A stretch of DNA of 64,000 nucleotides from Paenibacillus sinopodophylli (GCF_005930355.1 NZ_VDBO01000001.1:1213339-1277338), one strand, 5' to 3'; counted from the first letter of the stretch, positions 53,394-60,760 are shown. Translations and numbers: made by a program. Notes: a model not told the origin generated them from the letters alone.

Positions 53394-54044
53394 ATGAGCG
53401 AGATTTTTGACACTCAAAAATTTTATGAAATCGTCGGAAAAAACATACATAAGTACCGGACAATCAGAAATTTCAGCCTGCAAGTTCTTGGAGAAAAAGT
53501 TGATCTATCCAAAAAAACAATTCAAAGATACGAGCAGGGACAACATAAAATAGATACAGCGCGCTTGAAGAGGTTGGCTGAAGCACTCGGTGTAACCGTG
53601 CTCCAATTAACAGAAGGCGCTTATGACCAACTCGGAATTGAGAAAGAAGAAGAAGAGACAATAAGCCTGCCAATAGTCGGAAAAATCTCTTGCGGAAACG
53701 GCGAACTCGCATATGAAAATATAGAGGGTTATGAATCGACACCGAAAGCATGGCTTAATGGCGGGGAGTATTTTTACCTGAGAGCAAAGGGTGATAGTAT
53801 GACCGGAGCTCGAATTCATGATGGAGACTTGCTGCTGATCCGCAAGCAAGAAGAAGTTGAAGACGGGGAAATAGCTGCAGTTCTGATCGGAGAAGAAGCG
53901 GTGTTGAAAAAGGTATACAAACAAGGAACGACACTTTTCCTACAGTCAGCTAACGACAAATATCCACCGATTATTTACAACGATGGCGATGAGTCGAATA
54001 TTAAGGTGATCGGCAAACTGAGAAAGATTGTAATTAATTTCTAA
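53394..54044 (+). CDS. CI-like phage repressor (XRE HTH plus S24 peptidase)
   Basis: A 216-residue LexA-like repressor. The N-terminal HTH reads RNFSLQVLGEKVDLSKKTIQ, and the C-terminal S24 domain has the self-cleavage site Cys100-Gly101 in KISCGNGE, nucleophile Ser135 in KGDSMTGARIHDGD and the Lys near 172 in AVLKKVY. It should maintain lysogeny and be cleaved on RecA activation. GAAGGAG precedes the ATG; upstream in-frame codons lie in the operator region. Confidence 0.93.
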   Translation: MSEIFDTQKFYEIVGKNIHKYRTIRNFSLQVLGEKVDLSKKTIQRYEQGQHKIDTARLKRLAEALGVTVLQLTEGAYDQLGIEKEEEETISLPIVGKISCGNGELAYENIEGYESTPKAWLNGGEYFYLRAKGDSMTGARIHDGDLLLIRKQEEVEDGEIAAVLIGEEAVLKKVYKQGTTLFLQSANDKYPPIIYNDGDESNIKVIGKLRKIVINF

Positions 54045-54051
54045 TACATAC

Positions 54052-54085
54052 GAAAGACCCGCCTCATAACAGAGGCGGGTCTTTC
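54052..54085. terminator. Bidirectional terminator after cI
   Basis: Perfect 13-bp stem AAAGACCCGCCTC/GAGGCGGGTCTTT with a 6-nt loop, shared with the convergent S24-like gene. Confidence 0.9.
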
Positions 54086-54318
54086 TAATTCACTATGTTC
54101 ACCTTCGTGACTTTTCCGACAACTAATACTTCTTCACTCGAGTTTTTGATAACGAACCCCCTAGTTAGTACTAGCTTGGAAATATCCTCTTCGCTAGCAA
54201 TCGCAACAATGTCCGTCTCTTCATAAATTTGTGTTTGTTGTATAGTGACAATGTCGCCACAACGTATTCCAACGCCCGACATATTATCATCATTTACCAT
54301 GTAAGTGAATTGCTTCAT
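54085..54318 (-). CDS. Stand-alone S24/LexA-like domain, no HTH
   Basis: About 77 residues. FTYMVNDDNMSGVGIRCGDI has the S24 pattern, with Ser in NMSG and the usual GD turn, and the tail VLVVGKVTKVNIV matches the end of S24 repressors. It has no DNA-binding domain and is much shorter than a repressor. AAAGGAG precedes the ATG at 54318. It is divergent from a gene encoding only an HTH, 60 bp away, so the pair looks like a split repressor. The Lys of a catalytic dyad could be in ISKLVLTRG. Confidence 0.7.
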   Translation of the reverse strand: MKQFTYMVNDDNMSGVGIRCGDIVTIQQTQIYEETDIVAIASEEDISKLVLTRGFVIKNSSEEVLVVGKVTKVNIVN

Positions 54319-54378
54319 ACCACTACAGCTCCTTTGGTGATATAATCTCAATGTGAATTCATTTGAAAGGATTCTGGT

Positions 54379-54609
54379 ATGGCACTTGATCATGGAGAGT
54401 GCCGGCTACAAGAATATCGGATTAAAGCCAAGTTAACTCAACTAGAATTATCCACTAAGATTAGAAAAAAGTGCGGCCTCGACGTTTCTGTTGCAGAGAT
54501 TGCTCACATCGAAAATAATCGAAGACCAATGAGCAGCTTGACACTTCGAGCAATGTCAGTCGTGCTTAAAGTTCCTATGGAAAAATTCTATGTTTGGCCC
54601 AACACGTAG
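54379..54609 (+). CDS. XRE-family HTH-only protein
   Basis: A 76-residue HTH protein: QEYRIKAKLTQLELSTKIRK, then AEIAHIENNRRPMSSLTLRA. It has no C-terminal sensing domain. AAAGGATT precedes the ATG, and a TATAAT lies about 35 bases upstream. It is transcribed away from the S24-only gene and towards the agr-like operon terminator. Probably a regulator of that neighbour or of the phage switch. Confidence 0.78.
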   Translation: MALDHGECRLQEYRIKAKLTQLELSTKIRKKCGLDVSVAEIAHIENNRRPMSSLTLRAMSVVLKVPMEKFYVWPNT

Positions 54610-54828
54610 TCGGTCGGCGTTAGTACTCGCCCTCCACTGATCTTAACCCTACATATTTGTAGGTCTAAAGATGAGTTGAATTACCTGAAATACCAATGAA
54701 TACCTTATGTCTTTATTATTGTGTAGATCAATAAATATGTAAACAAAAATTCAAATCCGCGAATTTTCCTAGCCATTCGACAAGCTGCGACAAATTACCC
54801 CTTGACATATTTGTTATTAGCAAAAAAT

Positions 54829-54863
54829 CAGCCCCATCCATTTACGGACAGGGCTGTTTTTTT
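54829..54863. terminator. Bidirectional terminator of the HTH gene and the agr-like operon
   Basis: Stem CAGCCC-TCC/GGA-GGGCTG with T runs on both strands (TTTTTTT right, TTTTTT left on the minus strand). The gap 54610-54828 shows no supportable gene. Confidence 0.85.
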
Positions 54864-55242
54864 ATATTACGACAACATCTGGATTAAAGGTCTTAATGAA
54901 TAATTCATGTGCTTTATACTTGTGCCAAGCAATTCCGCATTTTTGAGATTGCTTCTTTACCTCATAATCGAAGTAAGCCTCTTTCTTATCGCTGTCGAGT
55001 AATCTCACATTCGCCGCATTAATTAAAGTGCTACGGTCAATATCCGCGAATGCATAGCCGCTATTATTTAAAGCTGTCTGCCAGAACTTAATACTGCCAG
55101 GCATATAAAACACATCGGTGAGCGTGTAGATGACGACTCTTCTTTGAGCGGAATCGCCTTCCATATAATTAATGGCATCAATGCTTAAATTATAAATGCC
55201 TGACAATCCATCGGGACAGCTGGTTACACCCAATATATGCAC
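54862..55242 (-). CDS. LytTR-family DNA-binding regulator
   Basis: A 126-residue protein with no receiver domain. TDVFYMPGSIKFWQTALNNS, then ADIDRSTLINAANVRLLDSD, and SQKCGIAWHKYKAHE have the LytTR-type pattern seen in AgrA-like regulators. Last gene of the agr-like operon, 13 bases after agrD. GTG start with AGGGTGTG upstream. Without a receiver it cannot be controlled by ordinary phosphotransfer. Confidence 0.7.
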   Translation of the reverse strand: MHILGVTSCPDGLSGIYNLSIDAINYMEGDSAQRRVVIYTLTDVFYMPGSIKFWQTALNNSGYAFADIDRSTLINAANVRLLDSDKKEAYFDYEVKKQSQKCGIAWHKYKAHELFIKTFNPDVVVI

Positions 55243-55255
55243 AATTTATCACACC

Positions 55256-55387
55256 CTACTCTGCGGACTTCAGCAGTTCGGCTGGAGTCTCGTCTTGATA
55301 GATAAATAAGAAACTTGCAGTAGAAACAACAGCAACCGCGAACAAACTCAATGCAGAAGCAAAACCATAAGTAGCTCTCTTGAACAT
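55256..55387 (-). CDS. AgrD-like cyclic-lactone autoinducer precursor
   Basis: A 43-residue peptide. The N-terminal amphipathic helix is FKRATYGFASALSLFAVAVV, then TASFLFIYQ, and the acidic AgrB-recognition tail is DETPAELLKSAE. By alignment with staphylococcal AgrD (ring of five residues, six residues before the conserved Pro), the ring would be Ser-Phe-Leu-Phe-Ile. Ser replaces Cys, which predicts a lactone. AAGGAGGTGATCAC precedes the ATG. It lies between agrB and the LytTR gene. Confidence 0.82.
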   Translation of the reverse strand: MFKRATYGFASALSLFAVAVVSTASFLFIYQDETPAELLKSAE

Positions 55388-55391
55388 GTGA

Positions 55392-55907
55392 TCACCTCCT
55401 TGTTAGAATTAACGTTATGCCTTGTGCGATGAACGCCAATGCGATTACGTCTGATTGAATTAATAGGTTTACTGCTACAATCACCACTGACACTGCCTTC
55501 AATATCGGATAGTATCTTTTGGGTATTCGTGATTGCTTTTCAATATTAGAGGGAGCTAACAGCAACATAAGCAACATCGAAATTGCTGTAATAGTTAAAG
55601 TGATTGTTTGTCCAAGATTCACTAGTGAAAGAACTGTAGCTACACCAGTTGATACCAAGACACAGGACATTCCGGATTTGAGATGCAACCCCCCGCTCAC
55701 TTGTCGAAGTAATGCAAAACTTATTAAGATAATCGCGACCTCAGCCGTCTTTCCAGTGATAATAGAAAGTAATAGCGACAATCCGATAATGAATGCCCCG
55801 TTCAAAATTAGAGCAAGTGAGTACTGGAGCACTGCCACCGATGAAGGGTGTTCAGGTACTACCTTTTTAATTCCGACCGCGATGCTGCTTGCTATTGCCT
55901 CTATCAA
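55392..55907 (-). CDS. AgrB-family autoinducer peptide processing endopeptidase
   Basis: A 171-residue membrane Cys protease with about six hydrophobic segments. The catalytic pair is His75 and Cys82 in GGLHLKSGMSCVLV, at nearly the same positions as in S. aureus AgrB. It cyclises the AgrD precursor. Its start overlaps the sensor-like gene by four bases, and it ends four bases before agrD. Confidence 0.92.
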   Translation of the reverse strand: MIEAIASSIAVGIKKVVPEHPSSVAVLQYSLALILNGAFIIGLSLLLSIITGKTAEVAIILISFALLRQVSGGLHLKSGMSCVLVSTGVATVLSLVNLGQTITLTITAISMLLMLLLAPSNIEKQSRIPKRYYPILKAVSVVIVAVNLLIQSDVIALAFIAQGITLILTRR

Positions 55908-56524
55908 CCCTCCCTCTCCTTTCTGATACTGAAATATAAGAAGAACAAGAATGAAAGAACCACAAAGATCATCGCTTTAATCGATATAGCTACCAATGCC
56001 AGCCCCGCAATAGTCAACGCGATCATAGTAACAACAATGATTCTTTCGGCTCTGAACCTAAGCTTTTCAAAATCAGCTGTGAAGCCGATCCTGTATTTCA
56101 AAAGCACTGATGCGATTAGCACTTGAACAACACCTGTAATTACTTGTGCTATGTTTGCATCGATTGAATGTGGCGGAACCCCATCAACTCCCCCATAACC
56201 CACAACGAGGATTGTCGCTTGTATCAATCCAAAAGCAGTGTATCCGGTTAGAGTGATGATAAACGACCATACAAGCGGCAGTTTGAGTATGATTGTCTGA
56301 TATAGAACGAACAGTAAGATGCTCACCACAGGAACCAAGAACGGATAGGACAGCTCCTCACGAAGTATGAAGCTCTGGAACACCATGACCAGCAACACTG
56401 GCAAGAATCCTAGCAAATGCTTGTACGGCTTTAGTCGAAAGATAGCCATCATCATTATGAAAATCCCGATACCCTCGATTGTTGAAAATAAGAAGAATCC
56501 CAATACATCGCTCAACCCAGTCAC
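55904..56524 (-). CDS. AgrC-like six-TM membrane sensor without a kinase domain
   Basis: A 206-residue membrane protein with six or seven hydrophobic segments (for example STIEGIGIFIMMMAIF and FLVPVVSILLFVLYQTIIL), matching in size and position the N-terminal sensor of AgrC kinases. It ends with a short basic tail (SIRKEREG) where AgrC would continue into its histidine kinase. The stop overlaps the agrB start, so the truncation is not a recent frameshift. It may bind peptide or anchor a partner. Confidence 0.75.
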   Translation of the reverse strand: MTGLSDVLGFFLFSTIEGIGIFIMMMAIFRLKPYKHLLGFLPVLLVMVFQSFILREELSYPFLVPVVSILLFVLYQTIILKLPLVWSFIITLTGYTAFGLIQATILVVGYGGVDGVPPHSIDANIAQVITGVVQVLIASVLLKYRIGFTADFEKLRFRAERIIVVTMIALTIAGLALVAISIKAMIFVVLSFLFFLYFSIRKEREG

Positions 56525-56736
56525 TCCTCTTCATGTGGCTCTTTTTCCGCTAGACGAACCATTCCATCATGCGTCACCAGCCATACCTTGCCAGACTTTC
56601 TGGCCTCATCTGAATTGAACTTTCCCCTGTTACACCACTTAGTCACCGTGTTCTCGGACAGCCCCCACAGTTCGGCAGCTTCTCGCGATGTGTAGACCGC
56701 GAAGAGTGGAGCTTTATTCTTTTTGACATTACTCAT
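56521..56736 (-). CDS. Excisionase-type HTH regulator, first gene of the agr-like operon
   Basis: A 71-residue helix-turn-helix protein: YTSREAAELWGLSENTVTKW, CNRGKF, then KVWLVTHDGMVRL. AAAGGAGACGTGAT precedes the ATG. It overlaps the sensor gene by four bases. It is the obvious candidate for binding the two dyads in its promoter; that is inference. Confidence 0.78.
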   Translation of the reverse strand: MSNVKKNKAPLFAVYTSREAAELWGLSENTVTKWCNRGKFNSDEARKSGKVWLVTHDGMVRLAEKEPHEEE

Positions 56737-56761
56737 ATCACGTCTCCTTTACCGACTAGGC

Positions 56762-56813
56762 TGTCTTGTTTGCAAGACAAATATAACATGCATACTGTCT
56801 TGTTTGCAAGACA
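56762..56813. promoter_or_regulatory. Two identical 18-bp dyads in the agr-like operon promoter
   Basis: TGTCTTGTTTGCAAGACA occurs at 56762-56779 and again at 56796-56813, 34 bp apart centre to centre. One covers the -35 box and the other the transcription start region. Confidence 0.88.
56780..56809 (-). promoter_or_regulatory. Promoter of the agr-like operon
   Basis: Minus strand -35 TTGCAA (56804-56809), 17 or 18-bp spacer, -10 TTATAT/TATATT (56780-56786). It is framed by the two dyads, so binding should repress. Confidence 0.7.
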
Positions 56814-56941
56814 TTTTTGAAACTATTTTCTCCCCTAATCTTTCTTCATTATAACCGCGAATTTAAAATAGAGTCGTAGAATTTTATCGAAACCCTCGTC
56901 CAATCTTGGAAGTATATAGTACCCTTGGATTAAAATATGAC

Positions 56942-56974
56942 AAAGCGGCAGACCAGAATTTGGTCTGCCGCTTT
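56942..56974. terminator. Bidirectional hairpin downstream of the collagen-like gene
   Basis: Perfect 14-bp stem AAAGCGGCAGACCA/TGGTCTGCCGCTTT with a 5-nt loop. The rest of 56814-57120 contains no supported gene. Confidence 0.85.
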
Positions 56975-57120
56975 AATAATTGAACTTTGTCAGATAGCTA
57001 GAGAGCTTCACTGTTTTTTATTCCAAAGTGCATAAGGTGTATGTGCCGAGAGTTTCGAATCTACTAGCCACTATATTTGTGTCGTAGGTGTAAAAAAATT
57101 CCGTATAAAGTTTTTACCCA

Positions 57121-57888
57121 TTATGCGATCTGCATAATAACAAGATGTGCGGAATCCGACCAGGTTCCTCCAGCTAATGGAGTGATCGTGAGTGCCGTCG
57201 AATTACCTGCAGGATTCCGAACTGTGAGTACTGAATTAATGACTGTTGTTTGCACAAGCGCTATTCCTACTATTTGAGAAGTTCCTGTTGCACGCCCAAC
57301 TACCGTATAAGCTAGGTTAGTACCATTTAGGGTTAAAATCAATTGACCAGCTTCATTTACATTTACCTGAAACGAAACCTGATATGTGCCAATTGAAGCC
57401 AAGTTAAATGAGCTTGCATTTATACGGGTTATCGCAGTCCCATTAAATGGACCATCTTGCGGAAAACTCACGTCCGTATTGGGAGCAACAGTTGCTGCGT
57501 TATCAAGGGGCATTAAAGCAAAGAAATCTGCAAAAGCTAATACTCCACCTGCTGGTCCTACAGGTCCCGCTGGTCCTGTTAACCCCGTCAATCCAGCTGC
57601 GCCAAGTGCTCCTGCAAGCCCTGCTAATCCTTGGGGTCCAAGTGAGCCGATTGCTCCCACAAGTCCTGTTAGTCCTTGGGGTCCAAGTGCTCCTGCAAGT
57701 CCTTGAGGTCCAACCTCTGCAATTGCCCCCGCAAGTCGACTTAGTAATTGCTGTCCGTTAAGCGGGGGACACTTCAAACAAACTTTCTTTTTAATGATTC
57801 GTGAATGACGTTTCTTTTTTTTTTCGTTTGGATGGCATACAATAATTGGTTTCCTTTTGCACCGTTTTTTTATAGCAGAATAACTCAA
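57121..57888 (-). CDS. Collagen-like protein with BclA-type C-terminal domain
   Basis: About 255 residues. A basic N-terminus is rich in Lys and Cys (IVCHPNEKKKKRHSRIIKK). Residues about 75-130 are Gly-X-Y repeats (GPQGLAGALGPQGLTGLV and so on). The C-terminal 120 residues are a beta-sandwich like BclA/TNF domains (YQVSFQVNVNEAGQLILTLN). Such proteins trimerise on spore exosporium or as phage fibres. I choose a TTG at 57888 because TAGGAGGTG lies five bases upstream. Confidence 0.83.
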   Translation of the reverse strand: MSYSAIKKRCKRKPIIVCHPNEKKKKRHSRIIKKKVCLKCPPLNGQQLLSRLAGAIAEVGPQGLAGALGPQGLTGLVGAIGSLGPQGLAGLAGALGAAGLTGLTGPAGPVGPAGGVLAFADFFALMPLDNAATVAPNTDVSFPQDGPFNGTAITRINASSFNLASIGTYQVSFQVNVNEAGQLILTLNGTNLAYTVVGRATGTSQIVGIALVQTTVINSVLTVRNPAGNSTALTITPLAGGTWSDSAHLVIMQIA

Positions 57889-58083
57889 TACGACACCTCC
57901 TATATAGATTGTACAGTGTACGTTAGTTTTTTTCTTCAGCATGGACTAATAGCTAATTATAAATAGACTAGAAACTATTTGTAGTAAAAATGGGTTAATG
58001 GGGTTAAGGGCTTTTTTTATTGCAGTATAATTTACCATTTTTCGCACACCATATTTGAAAATAATCAACTTGGTGGTGTACAT

Positions 58084-58929
58084 ATGCATACGGTTTGGAA
58101 AGGTGCAATCAGCTTTGGTTTGGTACATGTCCCAGTTAAAATGTTCACAGCTACTGAAGACAAGGATATCCATTTCCGCAGCCTTCATAAGGAATGCGGG
58201 TTACCGATTAACTATATGAAGACATGCCGACATTGCGACAGAGAGATTGGGCCTGACGAAATTGTTAAGGGCTTCGAATATGAAAAAGATAAATTTGTCA
58301 TTATCAAAGAGGATGAGCTTGAAAGCATCCAGGATGAAGCAGAGAAAACAATAAAGATTTTAGATTTTGTTGATCTGCAGGACATTGACCCGTTGTATTT
58401 CCAAAAAGCATATTACCTATCCCCCGATATGGCAGGCGCTGGAGCTTACAGTTTGCTGCTAGAGGCGATCAAGCAGACAGGCAAGATAGGCATAGCCAAA
58501 ATTTCCATACGGAGCAAGAGCAGCCTAGCGGCCATCCGGGTGGTCGACAATTGTATATGTATGGAGACGATGTTCTTTCCGGATGAAATCCGCTCACTCT
58601 CACAGATCCCAAATCTCCCGGCTGTCACTGTTGTTAATGAAAAAGAACTCGGGATGGCGAAGGCCCTTGTCGAGCAGCTCAGTGAAAAATTTGAACCTAG
58701 CAAATATACGGACAATTACCGTATTGCCTTGCTTGAACTAATTGAGCAGAAGGTCGCTGGTGAGAGCGTAGATATCGTTACCGCACCTACAGGTGCAGGA
58801 AGATCAAATGTAGTTGATCTTATGGCAGCATTACAAGCGAGCTTAGATGCAACAAAACCGTTGCCAGATGCCGCAACTACTAAAAGGAAAAGGAAAGGCA
58901 CGGCTAAAACAAAGGATAACGTATCATGA
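58084..58929 (+). CDS. ku: Ku DNA-end-binding protein
   Basis: A 281-residue bacterial Ku core. The N-terminus WKGAISFGLVHVPVKMFTAT, then KTCRHCDREIGPDEIVKGFE, and YYLSPDMAGAGAYSLLLEAI match the family, and a Lys-rich C-terminal tail (KRKRKGTAKTK) extends beyond the core. Ku binds double-strand ends and recruits the ligase encoded next. GGTGGTG precedes the ATG. Found here inside the prophage accessory block. Confidence 0.94.
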   Translation: MHTVWKGAISFGLVHVPVKMFTATEDKDIHFRSLHKECGLPINYMKTCRHCDREIGPDEIVKGFEYEKDKFVIIKEDELESIQDEAEKTIKILDFVDLQDIDPLYFQKAYYLSPDMAGAGAYSLLLEAIKQTGKIGIAKISIRSKSSLAAIRVVDNCICMETMFFPDEIRSLSQIPNLPAVTVVNEKELGMAKALVEQLSEKFEPSKYTDNYRIALLELIEQKVAGESVDIVTAPTGAGRSNVVDLMAALQASLDATKPLPDAATTKRKRKGTAKTKDNVS

Positions 58930-59816
58930 GTGCTGTAATGGATCTGCCTGGCGTACCAATGGCCCCTGTTACATCACCGGATATCCCAACTGGTCCTGAA
59001 TGGGGTTATCAAATCAAATGGGATGGAGTGCGTACGCTGGTTAGGCTTGATGGTAAAGGCGGCGTGGAGATATTTTCGAAGCGTGTCGAGCCAAGGAACG
59101 ATCGTTTTCCCGAGATTGTCGAACTACTTAGCCCGCTTAGGATTGGTGCTTGCGTGCTGGACGGAGAGATAGCTTACTTTGACGGCAGCCGGCCAAACTT
59201 TCAGCGCGTGCTTGTCGGTGTTAATCGAAAAAAATATGATGACAATCTTATATTTGTTGCGTTCGATATGTTGTATGACAAGGGCACAGATATCCGCACC
59301 CTTCCCTTCAAAGAGCGCTATGCTCGGCTTGCAGCTAAATTCCCAGAGAAGCAACCTCGGGTATTTGTGACTGATCTGGTTTACGATGGTCCAGCACTCT
59401 GGGAATGGGTTAATACTCGTGAGTGGGAAGGCATTATCTCTCGCAAGCTGGATAGCCCATATGTCGAAGCAAAAAAGCATCGGTATATGTTTAAGAAAAG
59501 AAAAGAAGTCCGAATCGTGGCAGACGTTGTGGGAATTAAACTAAAGGCTGGTTATGTTTCGAGTCTTGTCCTTCGGTATGAGGATAGATACGTCGGTCAT
59601 GTATCGGGGTTAGATGCAGCATCTAAAAAAGTATTGGGGCAATTTATGGAGCAGCACCCAGGAGAATGCCCCTTCCCTTCGCTTTCCGTTGGTATGAAGA
59701 AGTCAGACGTTAGGTGGCTGTCCGTACCGTTTCTGTGCCGAGTTACTGCTCTTGAGTTTAGCGATTCGGGAATTTTGAGGCAGCCCAAGCTTTTAGGATT
59801 TGGGGATAAAGGGTGA
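58926..59816 (+). CDS. ATP-dependent DNA ligase (LigD ligase-domain type)
   Basis: A 296-residue ligase with the nucleotidyltransferase domain (adenylated Lys31 in YQIKWDGVR, motif III-like FVAFDMLYDKG, motif IV EGIISRK, motif V near MFKKRK) and an OB domain. It lacks the polymerase and nuclease domains of full LigD, as in several Bacillota. It overlaps ku by four bases. Together they form a minimal NHEJ pair. Confidence 0.92.
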   Translation: MSAVMDLPGVPMAPVTSPDIPTGPEWGYQIKWDGVRTLVRLDGKGGVEIFSKRVEPRNDRFPEIVELLSPLRIGACVLDGEIAYFDGSRPNFQRVLVGVNRKKYDDNLIFVAFDMLYDKGTDIRTLPFKERYARLAAKFPEKQPRVFVTDLVYDGPALWEWVNTREWEGIISRKLDSPYVEAKKHRYMFKKRKEVRIVADVVGIKLKAGYVSSLVLRYEDRYVGHVSGLDAASKKVLGQFMEQHPGECPFPSLSVGMKKSDVRWLSVPFLCRVTALEFSDSGILRQPKLLGFGDKG

Positions 59817-59980
59817 GAGAAGGCGACCATGTACGTGTGCGAGGGGCAAAAAAAGTCGGGACAGTCCGAAGTATAAAGGGCAGAAATGTGGAAGTTGAAT
59901 GGGTATTTAGAAAAATCATGAGTCGCGGCAATTTTACACACATCGTGGAATATGAAATCGATGATTTGGAAGGAGTTTAA
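59813..59980 (+). CDS. 55-residue KOW/SH3-like protein
   Basis: A small barrel-type protein (REGDHVRVRGAKKVGTVRSI, KGRNVEVEWVFRK). The GTG start overlaps the ligase TGA (GTGA), so it is translationally coupled to the NHEJ pair. A nucleic-acid or ligase-binding accessory is possible; no function is known. Confidence 0.6.
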   Translation: MREGDHVRVRGAKKVGTVRSIKGRNVEVEWVFRKIMSRGNFTHIVEYEIDDLEGV

Positions 59981-59985
59981 CACAC

Positions 59986-60315
59986 ATGCTGAAGGAAAAA
60001 ACGTTAATGGTCACATGCATAGGTTGCAATAATGAGAACCGTATTTCGATAGATGATTTATTAGATTACTCCTGCATCACATGCGGTACATCACTACTAC
60101 AGGTAAAAGAAACCGAAGAAGAAACATTGGTTAAGGAGATAGACGCAGCATCCAATGAGTTAGATCGCGTTGTTGGCAATGTAGTACATGGCAGTATGGA
60201 CCCGGAGATGGCAGCGGATTGGCTTGAACACGAATCAAATCAAATCGCTGATACATTGGATAAAGCTCGAGAATACATTAATGAAAATAAAACTCATATT
60301 AAATCCGAGATATAA
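59986..60315 (+). CDS. Small zinc-ribbon protein with helical tail
   Basis: A 109-residue protein. CIGCNNEN and CITCGT at the N-terminus form a zinc ribbon; the remainder is acidic and helical (ETLVKEIDAASNELDRVVGN). GGAAGGAG from the end of the preceding gene precedes the ATG, so it likely belongs to the ku operon. No family recognised. Confidence 0.65.
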   Translation: MLKEKTLMVTCIGCNNENRISIDDLLDYSCITCGTSLLQVKETEEETLVKEIDAASNELDRVVGNVVHGSMDPEMAADWLEHESNQIADTLDKAREYINENKTHIKSEI

Positions 60316-60383
60316 TGTATAAAAAATTCTAAACAGCAAAATATAATCTCGATTTCAAATATAACAACGATTGGAGAATTAGC

Positions 60384-60626
60384 ATGAAAAGAATTGTTTT
60401 CGCGATCACAATCGTCTCATGTATGTTGTTGTTCTCAGCAATACCGGCATCAGCAGAAAACATGAATCGAAACACCAACGAAACAAGTATGAATGCAAAC
60501 AATTACAGAACAAATGCCACAACTGATGATGACGGTTTTGATTGGGGCTGGCTTGGTCTTTTAGGTCTCCTTGGTTTAGCTGGTGCCAGAAACCGTGCTC
60601 ATGATCGTGACCATAAACGTGCTTAA
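60384..60626 (+). CDS. Exported WGxxGxxG-type small protein
   Basis: An 80-residue protein with a signal peptide (KRIVFAITIVSCMLLFSAIP, cleavage near ASA), an Asn/Thr-rich middle and a C-terminal DWGWLGLLGLLGLAG helix followed by RNRAHDRDHKRA, the WGxxGxxG sorting-like pattern seen in Bacillota. Probably membrane- or surface-anchored. GGAG precedes the ATG. Confidence 0.8.
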   Translation: MKRIVFAITIVSCMLLFSAIPASAENMNRNTNETSMNANNYRTNATTDDDGFDWGWLGLLGLLGLAGARNRAHDRDHKRA

Positions 60627-60760
60627 TGCTTAAATTCTATTCCCCCTATTCATTAGGGGGATGTTACGATCACTCACCATAAAACACTTTAAATACATTA
60701 ATTCCTTGCTCATGGGTATATTAATCAAGTCTAAATTGAAATAAAAAGGAGCTTACCTAA

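Noticed and set aside
55904-56524. Pseudogene of an AgrC kinase
   Set aside because: The stop overlaps the agrB start by ATGA in a tightly packed operon, and no kinase remnants (H, N or G boxes) follow in any frame, so an intact short protein is more likely.
57386-57761. Plus-strand Pro/Ala- or Leu/Gln-rich reading frames opposite the collagen repeats
   Set aside because: These are mirror frames of the Gly-X-Y repeat DNA of the minus-strand gene, with no ribosome binding site.
57946-58188. Minus-strand 80-codon frame between the collagen-like gene and ku
   Set aside because: It overlaps the ku start, lacks a ribosome binding site and has no family features. Its tail YTAIKK resembles the collagen-like N-terminus YSAIKK, but this may be chance.
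58084-59816. Ku and ligase as core host genes marking the prophage end
   Set aside because: They are flanked on both sides by phage genes (cI/agr block to the left, amidase/holin/tail fibre to the right), so they lie inside the prophage.
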